Below are positions 8,316 through 15,690 of a stretch of DNA of 64,000 nt, piece after piece. The translations under genes were made by a program, and so were the position numbers. Each line of letters starts with the position of its first letter. Position 1 is the stretch's first letter. Under the pieces are notes generated by a model. It searched no databases, was not told the origin of the DNA, and saw nothing but the letters and a program-made list of their open reading frames with translations. Origin of the DNA: Mesorhizobium sp. AR02 (GTDB lineage Bacteria > Pseudomonadota > Alphaproteobacteria > Rhizobiales > Rhizobiaceae); assembly GCF_024746835.1 (NCBI RefSeq), contig NZ_CP080531.1, positions 124,001 through 188,000 of the forward strand, written 5' to 3'.

Positions 8316-8417
8316 GCGGTCGCGAGGCAGCGGCGAGGCAATTCGTCGTCTTGATCAGGCCGCAATTTGGCCGATAAGCAGATCGAACGCAGGCGGCATC
8401 CAGCAGACACGACCTCA

Positions 8418-9452
8418 ATGATAACAGGCGCGCGCTTGAAAATGACGGCTGGGTTGGCATTCCTGGCGATGACGGCATTGTCGGTCGCGCTGCTGGCCGG
8501 GTTCTTCGGCACGCTGCATCCGGCTTTCGATTCCTTCTCGCATTTCCGCATGCACTTCAGCGGGCTTATGGCGCTTCTGGCGCTGCCACTGCTTGCCAGC
8601 TCGTTTCGGCTGCAGGCAGCAGCGGGGCTGGTCTTTGCCATCGCCTGCCTGGCCACGACGGCAAGCGCGCTGCCGAGGCTTTGGCCGCAGCCTGCGGCTG
8701 CCAAGCCCGCCGATCAAGCCGTCTACAGCCTGCTGCAGATGAATCTGCGCTTCAACAACCCGACACCGAAAAAAGTGCTCTCCCTGATCGGCCGCACCAA
8801 CCCGGACGTGATCACCCTCGACGAGGTGTCGGAGATGTGGACGACCGAGCTTGGCACCATCACCAGCGCCTACCCCTACCGTATCCTCTGCCCCTACCCG
8901 AACGGCATGTTCGGCGTGGCGCTGCTGTCGCGCCGGCCCTTTTTGGCCGGCACGACACCGCGGTGCGAGCCGCGCGGCGCGATGGCGACCGCGACCATCG
9001 ACTTCGGCGGCATTCCCGTCGATGTCGCCGCGATCCATTTGAGCTGGCCGTGGCCGAAGGAGCAATACTGGCAGATCGGCGAACTTGCGCAGACACTGGC
9101 CGGGCTTGGCCCGACCGCGATCATGGCCGGCGATTGCAACGCCGTGCCGTGGAGTGCGGCGGTGCGGCGGGTCGCGGCTCTCGGCGGGCTGACACTTATG
9201 CCTTCGGCCGGCCCGACCTGGATCCACCGGACACTGCCCGACGTCCTGCGCCGCTATGCGGGCCTGCCGATCGACCAGGTGTTCAGCAAAGGTGGGCTGA
9301 CCATCCTGTCTTCGACGCGGCTGGAGGATACCGGCTCCGACCATCTGCCGGTGCTGGTCGAGTTCACGCTTCGCCCTGACGACAAGCAGCCTGAGAATGA
9401 CCACGCCACAGCACTCGCGGCGAGTAACCTGTCAGCCAAGCCTCACGGCTGA
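8418..9452 (+). CDS. Membrane-anchored endonuclease/exonuclease/phosphatase family protein
   Basis: 344 residues. Three hydrophobic helices span residues ~8-85, then an EEP domain from ~95. Catalytic landmarks are all present: LLQMNLRFNNP (Asn), ITLDEVSEMW (Glu), VAAIHLSWPWP (His), IMAGDCNAVPWS (GDxN), IDQVFSKG (Asp) and GSDHLPVLVEF (SDH). The family includes phosphatases and nucleases using one or two Mg2+; a membrane-anchored version with an exposed domain probably acts on extracytoplasmic phosphoesters or nucleic acid. The substrate is unknown. ATG 8418 chosen because the first membrane helix follows it directly. Confidence 0.85.
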   Translation: MITGARLKMTAGLAFLAMTALSVALLAGFFGTLHPAFDSFSHFRMHFSGLMALLALPLLASSFRLQAAAGLVFAIACLATTASALPRLWPQPAAAKPADQAVYSLLQMNLRFNNPTPKKVLSLIGRTNPDVITLDEVSEMWTTELGTITSAYPYRILCPYPNGMFGVALLSRRPFLAGTTPRCEPRGAMATATIDFGGIPVDVAAIHLSWPWPKEQYWQIGELAQTLAGLGPTAIMAGDCNAVPWSAAVRRVAALGGLTLMPSAGPTWIHRTLPDVLRRYAGLPIDQVFSKGGLTILSSTRLEDTGSDHLPVLVEFTLRPDDKQPENDHATALAASNLSAKPHG

Positions 9453-9489
9453 GCGAAGCCCGCGCCACGACGCTGACCGGATCACTCGT

Positions 9490-10086
9490 TCATGGTTTTT
9501 TGATCAAGGCAGCGATCAGATGCTCGACATGGCCGCCGTTGCTGTGCTCGCGCCGATCGAAGGCGTTTTGTTTGGCCTCATATTCGGCATAGACAGCCTT
9601 GATGCGAAGCTGAGCTTCGCGGCGCGTCTTGTAGCAAGACGGGTCGTTGGCCACCCGCAGGCCGGCTATCGACCTTTCCGTAGCGCGCATCATTTCCCTG
9701 GCGATGCGCCCATGTGTTTCCTCATGGGCGCGAACACCGGCGAAAAACCTGTTCCAGCGCCTTTTCAGTGCCGGCGTCGCGGGCGAGGCAAAGCGAGGGA
9801 AGGTGTAGAAAAGATTGAGCGTGCCATTGACGCCCCGCATCCGGCAGAAGCCGTTGCTCTGACCGGCGTCGAGGTCCCAATCGACGGTATAGGCAGTCGT
9901 GGCGATGGCATGCGTCATGAAGCCGTGCCTTGGGCCCTTGCTGTCCATCGCCTCGACGAGGGCCGCGCCCGAGCTTCCCGTAATGTCGTAAGTCCGCGTC
10001 TGGACCACCGCCCTGGTGCCGGCCAGGGCCTCTGGCGCACACAGCGCTCCAATAGCGACGAGGCATGTCATAACCATCCGGCGCAT
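9490..10086 (-). CDS. Secreted DUF922 family putative Zn-dependent protease
   Basis: 198 residues. Signal peptide MRRMVMTCLVAIGALCAPEALA. The mature protein contains YDITGSSGAALVEAMDSKGP and TAYTVDWDL near the N-terminus, and the metal motif HEETHGRIARE at residues ~122-132, an HExxH zinc-peptidase signature. This combination defines DUF922. Two Cys (FCRM and SCYK) may form a disulfide. No proteolytic substrate is known for the family. AGAAGG precedes the ATG and is part of the inverted repeat at 10090-10114. Confidence 0.85.
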   Translation of the reverse strand: MRRMVMTCLVAIGALCAPEALAGTRAVVQTRTYDITGSSGAALVEAMDSKGPRHGFMTHAIATTAYTVDWDLDAGQSNGFCRMRGVNGTLNLFYTFPRFASPATPALKRRWNRFFAGVRAHEETHGRIAREMMRATERSIAGLRVANDPSCYKTRREAQLRIKAVYAEYEAKQNAFDRREHSNGGHVEHLIAALIKKP

Positions 10087-10089
10087 CGG

Positions 10090-10114
10090 CCTTCTCCCCT
10101 ATCCCGGGAGAAGG
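10090..10114. repeat. Short palindrome CCTTCTCCC/GGGAGAAGG
   Basis: 9-bp perfect arms (10090-10098 and 10106-10114) around CTATCCC. It lies between the ETF oxidoreductase stop and the DUF922 start, both minus strand, so it could terminate the former. Nearly the same arms occur at 18346-18369, so this looks like a dispersed intergenic element. Confidence 0.55.
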
Positions 10115-10180
10115 AACCATAGACCGGTGGCCGTTTCAACGGTTTTGCCGCCGAGGCCCAAACCGCCCGGCCGCGCGAGG

Positions 10181-11860
10181 TCACATACCCTGGTAGACCG
10201 GACCTTCTCCGCCCTGTGGCGGCACCCAATTGATGTTCTGGTTCGGGTCCTTGATATCGCAGGTCTTGCAGTGGACGCAGTTCTGCGCGTTGATGACGAA
10301 GCGCACATCTTTCGCCGCCGGATCAGCGGCGGCATTGCCGTCCTTGTCGACCCATTCATAGACGCCAGCCGGGCAATAGCGTGTCGAAGGCCCGGCAAAG
10401 ACATCGTGCTCGGACCGCTTCTGCAGTTCCATATCGCCGACCAGCAGATGGACCGGCTCGTTCTCTTCGTGATTGGTGTTGGACAGGAATACCGAGGACA
10501 GGCGGTCGAATGTCAGCACGCCATCCGGCTTCGGATAGGCGATCTTCTTGTGCTTGGCGGCTGGCTCGAGCGCCGCATAGTCGGCCTTGCCGTGCTTCAG
10601 CGTGCCGAAGGGCGAGACGCCGAACAGCGTGTTCAGCCACATGTCGAGGCCGCCAAGGCCGATGCCGACGATGGTGCCGAAGCGCGACCACAACGGCTTG
10701 ACGTTGCGCACCTTCTTCAAATCCTTGCCGATGTCGGTGGCGCGCCAGGCCGCCTCATAGGAGGAAAGCTCGTCATTGGCGCGGCCAGCGCCGATCGCCT
10801 CGGCGACATGCTCGGCCGCCAGCATGCCGGAGAGCACCGCATTGTGCGAACCCTTGATGCGCGGCACGTTGACGAAGCCCGCCGCGCAGCCCATCAGCGC
10901 GCCGCCTGGGAAGGACAGTTTCGGCACCGACTGCCAGCCACCCTCGGTGATGGCGCGCGCACCATAGCCCAGGCGCTTGGCGCCTTCGAAGGTGCCGCGG
11001 ATCGCCGGATGGGTCTTGAAGCGCTGGAATTCCTCGAAAGGCGATAGATACGGATTCTTGTAGTTGAGGTGGAGAACGAAGCCGACCGCCACCTGATTGT
11101 CCTCGAGATGGTAGAGGAACGAGCCGCCGCCGGTCTTCATGTCGAGCGGCCAGCCGAAGGAATGCTGGACCAGGCCTGGCCGATGGTTCTCCGGCTTGAC
11201 CTGCCAGAGTTCTTTCAGGCCGATGCCGTATTTGCCAGGCTCGCGGCCATCGGAAAGCTTGTATTTGGCGATCAGCTGCTTGGCGAGCGAGCCGCGCGCG
11301 CCTTCGCCGATCAGCACATATTTGCCCATCAGCGCCATGCCCGGCGCGAAGCCCGGGCCGTGCGTGCCGTCCTTCTCGACGCCCATATCGCCGGTGACGA
11401 CGCCGGTGACGGCGCCTTCTTCATTGTAGAGCAGGCCTGCGGCGGCAAAGCCCGGATAGATTTCGACGCCAAGCGCCTCGGCCTTACCAGCCAGCCAGCG
11501 GCAGACATTGCCGAGCGAGACGATGTAATTGCCGTGATTGTTCATCAGCGGCGGCATCAGAATGTTGGGCAGGCGGAACGAGCCGGCAGGGCCGAGCACC
11601 AGGAAATGATCCGCCGTGACCGGCGTCTTGAAGGGATGGCCATCCTCCTCGCGCCAGCCGGGCAGCAGCCGGTCGATGCCGATCGGGTCGACGACGGCGC
11701 CGGAGAGGATGTGGGCGCCGACCTCGCCGCCCTTTTCCAGCACGACGACGGAAAGCTCGGGATTGACCTGCTTGAGGCGGATGGCCGCGGCAAGGCCGGC
11801 CGGACCGGCACCGACGATGACCACGTCGAATTCCATGCTTTCGCGTTCGATATCGCTCAT
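10181..11860 (-). CDS. Electron transfer flavoprotein-ubiquinone oxidoreductase
   Basis: 559 residues. Passes electrons from reduced ETF (fatty and amino acid oxidation) to ubiquinone at the inner membrane. N-terminal FAD dinucleotide fold VVIVGAGPAGLAAAIRLKQ (residues ~11-30), central ubiquinone-binding region (GKYGIGLKELWQV; GWPLDMKTGGGSFLYH), and a C-terminal 4Fe-4S domain with CPAGVYEW and QNCVHCKTCDIKDPNQNINW, giving the four Cys ligands. Start 11860 is supported by GGAGGGG 7 bases upstream. It is divergent from the gene at 12081. No ETF subunit genes are nearby. Confidence 0.97.
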   Translation of the reverse strand: MSDIERESMEFDVVIVGAGPAGLAAAIRLKQVNPELSVVVLEKGGEVGAHILSGAVVDPIGIDRLLPGWREEDGHPFKTPVTADHFLVLGPAGSFRLPNILMPPLMNNHGNYIVSLGNVCRWLAGKAEALGVEIYPGFAAAGLLYNEEGAVTGVVTGDMGVEKDGTHGPGFAPGMALMGKYVLIGEGARGSLAKQLIAKYKLSDGREPGKYGIGLKELWQVKPENHRPGLVQHSFGWPLDMKTGGGSFLYHLEDNQVAVGFVLHLNYKNPYLSPFEEFQRFKTHPAIRGTFEGAKRLGYGARAITEGGWQSVPKLSFPGGALMGCAAGFVNVPRIKGSHNAVLSGMLAAEHVAEAIGAGRANDELSSYEAAWRATDIGKDLKKVRNVKPLWSRFGTIVGIGLGGLDMWLNTLFGVSPFGTLKHGKADYAALEPAAKHKKIAYPKPDGVLTFDRLSSVFLSNTNHEENEPVHLLVGDMELQKRSEHDVFAGPSTRYCPAGVYEWVDKDGNAAADPAAKDVRFVINAQNCVHCKTCDIKDPNQNINWVPPQGGEGPVYQGM

Positions 11861-12080
11861 CAACCCCTCCGCACTGGCTTGCCGCTGTTGCGTATCTTGC
11901 TGGCTCCTGCGCTGCATAGCGCATCAATTGGCGACAGGAAACCGGCGCAGACGTGACAATGCGGATTTGGCCAAAAAGTCGCGCATCTTGCAGCAGGGCA
12001 GCCGTTTGTGCACGGCGAGACCTGCAGTGCTCGCGTTTTTTAATTGTTCGACGGCTTGCTTATCAGCCATACTTCCCGCC

Positions 12081-12725
12081 ATGCGCATTCCTGGGCCTGC
12101 CGGCTTTTCTTCGACGCGCTTTGTTTTCCCGCCCGGCCGGGCCTGCCGGGCGATTCTTCTGGCCCTTCTGATGTCGGCACCGGGGCACGCCGCCGCGGAC
12201 GAAGTGAAAGTCTGGGCGACAGGCGCCTATTCCTTTTCCGACGAGCTTGGCGGCTTCCGCATCACCGGTGCTTCCGGCATCGGGACCAAGGACGACCCGC
12301 TGGTCATCACCGAAGAGCTGAATTCGGCGACACCGGTGACGCTGACCATCCGCACCACCAAGCCGATCCAGACATTCGGCAAGGCGGGCGAGTTCGCCAA
12401 CGGCATCATGTATATGCGCATCGACGTGCTCAACAACAGCGGCCAGGCCTGGATCGAGTTCCAGTTCGAGCTTCAGGAGATCCTGAACCAGCCGAGCGTG
12501 TTTGGAGACGGGTTCTCGTTCGACCAACGCAACAAGACGCCGGAAAATATCTGGTCGAGCAATTTCGCCGATTTCGACCGCGAGTTCGAACCTTATGACC
12601 GGCTGCTGTTCAAGAACGGCAAGGTCGACCCGCACAAGACCGTCAGCTTCGAGTTCCTGATGACCGACTATACGCCGCGATGGACCTTCTATGTGGTGCA
12701 GGATCCGCGCATCCCGACGGGATAG
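12081..12725 (+). CDS. Conserved exported protein of unknown function
   Basis: 214 residues. A basic, hydrophobic N-terminus (about residues 1-40, ending APGHAAA) looks like a long signal peptide. The mature part begins DEVKVWATGAYSFSDELGGF and is beta-rich (TPVTLTIRTTKPIQTFG, GIMYMRIDVLNNSGQAWIEF, KTVSFEFLMTDYTPRWTFYVVQDPRIP), resembling an immunoglobulin-like sandwich. I do not recognise the family. It ends about 50 bases before the uracil-DNA glycosylase gene, so the two may share a transcript. Confidence 0.65.
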   Translation: MRIPGPAGFSSTRFVFPPGRACRAILLALLMSAPGHAAADEVKVWATGAYSFSDELGGFRITGASGIGTKDDPLVITEELNSATPVTLTIRTTKPIQTFGKAGEFANGIMYMRIDVLNNSGQAWIEFQFELQEILNQPSVFGDGFSFDQRNKTPENIWSSNFADFDREFEPYDRLLFKNGKVDPHKTVSFEFLMTDYTPRWTFYVVQDPRIPTG

Positions 12726-12776
12726 GGCAAGCGGCCGGCCTTGCAAATTGCAGTCATGCGGACGAATGTGCGCACC

Positions 12777-13652
12777 ATGACTGCCGCCTCCCCCAACAAC
12801 CCTACCGAAATTGCCGACATCCTGGCCTTCTATGCCAGCGCCGGCGTCGATGAGGCGTTGGAAGACGCCCCGGTGAACCGCTTCGCCGAGCCGGCGCCGA
12901 GGCCTGTCGAGCGCGCACCGGTGCAGGCGGCGCCCCCTCGCGAGGAGAGGGCGCCGGAGCGGCCAGCGGCTTCGCCCGGCTTGGATACGAGCAACGTGCC
13001 GGATGCGCCACCGGCACGTTCATCGGTAGCCGCCGTGCCAGACGAAGCTCAGGCGGCGCTGGCGCGCCAGTTGGCAACAACGGCAACAACCTTGGACGAG
13101 TTGCGCCAGCATATGGCTGCCTTCGACGGCTGCAATCTCAAGACCACCGCCAAGAACCTGGTGTTCGCCGACGGCAACCCGGAGGCCGCGGTCATGCTGG
13201 TTGGCGAAGCGCCGGGCCGCGACGAGGATATTGAGGGCTTGCCCTTCGTCGGCCGCTCGGGCCGGCTGCTCGACCGCATGCTGGCCGCGATCGGGCTCGA
13301 CCGCACTTCGGTCTACATCGCCAATGTCATTCCGTGGCGGCCGCCAGGCAACCGCACGCCGACGCCGCACGAGACCGAGATCTGCCGGCCGTTCATCGAG
13401 CGGCAGATCGAGCTGGTCAATCCCAAGGTCTTGGTCAATCTCGGCGGACCCTCGGCCAAGACCTTGCTCAACACCTCCGAAGGCATTTTGCGGCTGCGTG
13501 GCAACTGGCGCGTCCACACCACGGCCTCCGGCATCGCCATTCCGGCCATGCCGACACTGCATCCGGCCTATCTCCTGCGAACGCCCGCGCACAAGAAGCT
13601 GGCATGGCGGGATTTTCTTGAGGTGAAGGCGAAGCTGCGGGCGCTCTCCTAG
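12777..13652 (+). CDS. Uracil-DNA glycosylase, family-4-like, with two of four Fe-S cysteines replaced
   Basis: 291 residues. Removes uracil from DNA in base-excision repair. Motif A region VMLVGEAPGRDEDIEGLPFVGRSGRLLDRML (residues ~138-168) and motif B HPAYLLRTP near the C-terminus are family-4 hallmarks. Residues ~20-95 are a Pro/Ala-rich linker. In family-4 enzymes four Cys bind a 4Fe-4S cluster; here the first (CxxC) is FDGC and the third (KCRPP) is PWRPP, leaving only two Cys. An ATG at 12756 and a TTG at 12741 are alternative starts; 12777 starts MTAASPNNPTEIADILAFYA. Confidence 0.9.
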   Translation: MTAASPNNPTEIADILAFYASAGVDEALEDAPVNRFAEPAPRPVERAPVQAAPPREERAPERPAASPGLDTSNVPDAPPARSSVAAVPDEAQAALARQLATTATTLDELRQHMAAFDGCNLKTTAKNLVFADGNPEAAVMLVGEAPGRDEDIEGLPFVGRSGRLLDRMLAAIGLDRTSVYIANVIPWRPPGNRTPTPHETEICRPFIERQIELVNPKVLVNLGGPSAKTLLNTSEGILRLRGNWRVHTTASGIAIPAMPTLHPAYLLRTPAHKKLAWRDFLEVKAKLRALS

Positions 13653-13706
13653 CGATGACCTCGCGGGTAATTGAAATGCCGTCCCTGTCGCCCTAACCAT
13701 CCTCCC

Positions 13707-14519
13707 ATGACATCAGCCCAAACCTCCGCCGGCAGCCTCATTCGCGAATGGCGCACGCGCCGCCGCATGAGCCAGCTCGACCTCGCCATGGAGGCCGAGA
13801 TTTCGCAGCGGCATCTGAGTTTTGTCGAAAGTGGGCGTGCCGCGCCCTCGCGCGATATGGTCTTGCATCTGGCGGAGCAGCTTTCGATCCCGCTGAGGCA
13901 GCGCAACCAGTTGCTGCTGGCGGCGGGCTTTGCGCCGAGCTTCAGCGAAAGGCCGCTGACCGACACGACACTGGCACCGGCGATGGCGGCCGTCGAGATC
14001 GTGCTCAAGGGGCATGAGCCCTTCCCGGCGCTGGCTGTCGATAGGCACTGGAACCTGGTTTCGGCGAATGCCGCAATTGCTCCCTTCCTTGCCGATGTCG
14101 GCGAGGCTTCGCTGCTGGCGCCGCCGGTCAACGTGCTTCGCCTCAGCCTGCACCCCGGCGGCATCGCACCGCGCATCGTCAACCTCGCGGAATGGCGCAC
14201 GCACCTGCTCGAACGTCTCAAGCACCAGAACGATGCCAACGGCGATCCGGTGCTGGTCGAACTGGAGCGCGAGCTGCGCAGCTATCCTTCCGGCCTCAAG
14301 GGCAACAGGCCAACACCCGTCGAGCCGAATGCCATCGTGCATCCGCTGCGCCTCGCGCATGGCGATCAGGTGCTGTCTTTCATCAGCACCATCACCGTGT
14401 TCGGCACGCCGCTCGACGTGACCTTGTCTGAACTGGCGATCGAGTCCTTTTTCCCGGCCGACGAACAGACTCGCTCGGTGCTGGTGCGACTGGCCAAGGA
14501 GCGGAACGAACGATCCTGA
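13707..14519 (+). CDS. XRE-family transcriptional regulator with MmyB-like ligand domain
   Basis: 270 residues. N-terminal Cro/C1-type helix-turn-helix (residues ~10-65: LIREWRTRRRMSQLDLAMEAEISQRHLSFVESGRAAPSRDMVLHLAEQL). The C-terminal ~180 residues match the MmyB-like domain (FPALAVDRHWNLVSANAAIAPF; NVLRLSLHPGGIAPRIVNLAEWR), a PAS-related fold thought to bind small ligands such as fatty acids. Members usually control a neighbouring gene; here the only close neighbour is the convergent EamA transporter, whose stop codon abuts this gene's. The target is unknown. Confidence 0.9.
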   Translation: MTSAQTSAGSLIREWRTRRRMSQLDLAMEAEISQRHLSFVESGRAAPSRDMVLHLAEQLSIPLRQRNQLLLAAGFAPSFSERPLTDTTLAPAMAAVEIVLKGHEPFPALAVDRHWNLVSANAAIAPFLADVGEASLLAPPVNVLRLSLHPGGIAPRIVNLAEWRTHLLERLKHQNDANGDPVLVELERELRSYPSGLKGNRPTPVEPNAIVHPLRLAHGDQVLSFISTITVFGTPLDVTLSELAIESFFPADEQTRSVLVRLAKERNERS

Positions 14520-15542
14520 TCACCCCTGTGGCAGTGTCACCTTTCGCGTTCGGGTGCGCTCAAGGCCAAGCTGGCGCTCGCGCCAGATGATGAAGACGCC
14601 GGCGGTCACCACGATCGCACCACCGACCAGCGTGCTGAGCGAGGTCACGTCGCCGAAAACAAAATAGCCGACGATGACGCCGAGGATCATCGAGGTGTAC
14701 TCGAACGGCGCCACCACCGAAGCCTCGGCATGGCGATAGGCCGAGGTCATCAGGATCTGGCCGAGGCCGCCGCAGAAGCCGGCCATGATGAGCAGCGCGG
14801 CTTGCGCCGGCGTCAGCGATTGCCAGCCGAAAGGCAGCGTCAGCAGCGAGAGCACGCTCGCGGTCGACGAGAACCATAACACGATGGTCGCCGTCTTCTC
14901 CGTTTGCACGAGATTGCGCACAAGCAGCATGGCGACAGCCGAGACCGCCGCGGCCACCAGCGCGGCCATGACGCCCAGGACCTCCTGGTCGTCGAGCGCT
15001 TCATCCGAATTGAGCAGGGTCAGTTCCGGCCAGGAAATGATGAGCACGCCGACAAGACCAATGGCGACAGCGCTCCAGCGATAGACGCGGATCGTCTCGC
15101 CAAGGAAGACCGAGGAGAACACCACGACCAGCAGCGGCTGCGCATAGTTCAGGGTGATCGCCTCCGGCAGCGGCAGCCTGGTCAGCGCGAAGAAGCCAAG
15201 CCCCATGGCGCCAACGCCCACAATACCGCGTGCGACGTGGTTGAAGGGACGTTTCGTGACGAATGCCGTCGACAGCTGTCCCTTCAATGCCAGGAAGGCA
15301 ATGATCGGGAAGATGGCGAAGAAGGAGCGGAAGAAGACGATCTGCCCGGCCGGCACGTCGCCGGCCGCCTTGATGCAGGTTTGCATGCCGACAAAAACCG
15401 CGACGGACACGATCTTCAGGGCGATGCCCCTCAGCGTACCGTGGCCGCCGGTTGTTTCTGGTTGAGCACCGGCTCCTGATGTCACGCTGGCGATGAGTCC
15501 ATGATCGTTGCCTGTATGCCCGGCAACGCTGGCATTCAACAT
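14520..15542 (-). CDS. EamA/DMT-family inner-membrane transporter
   Basis: 340 residues with about ten transmembrane helices in two repeats: the first from IALKIVSVAVFVGMQTCIKA, the second from VLGVMAALVAAAVSAVAMLLV. The signatures VFFRSFFAIFPI and FEYTSMILGVIVGYFVFGD are typical of EamA permeases, which export metabolites or amino acids or act as S-adenosylmethionine-type carriers. The N-terminal ~35 residues are polar and may not all be translated, but no better start is evident. Substrate unknown. Convergent with the MmyB regulator with no gap between stop codons. Confidence 0.9.
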   Translation of the reverse strand: MLNASVAGHTGNDHGLIASVTSGAGAQPETTGGHGTLRGIALKIVSVAVFVGMQTCIKAAGDVPAGQIVFFRSFFAIFPIIAFLALKGQLSTAFVTKRPFNHVARGIVGVGAMGLGFFALTRLPLPEAITLNYAQPLLVVVFSSVFLGETIRVYRWSAVAIGLVGVLIISWPELTLLNSDEALDDQEVLGVMAALVAAAVSAVAMLLVRNLVQTEKTATIVLWFSSTASVLSLLTLPFGWQSLTPAQAALLIMAGFCGGLGQILMTSAYRHAEASVVAPFEYTSMILGVIVGYFVFGDVTSLSTLVGGAIVVTAGVFIIWRERQLGLERTRTRKVTLPQG

Positions 15543-15690
15543 GCTTTAGCCGCGATGCCGCAAAGAAGGCCCCGATAGACCCCCTCGCAGTTTTGTCGAG
15601 GGACTGTTTCGTGTAAAGAGCGCGGACTTCAAATTTCTTGGACCAGCGGGAACGTCCGCTTCCAACGCAATCGACAGGAAAACCCAGGGA

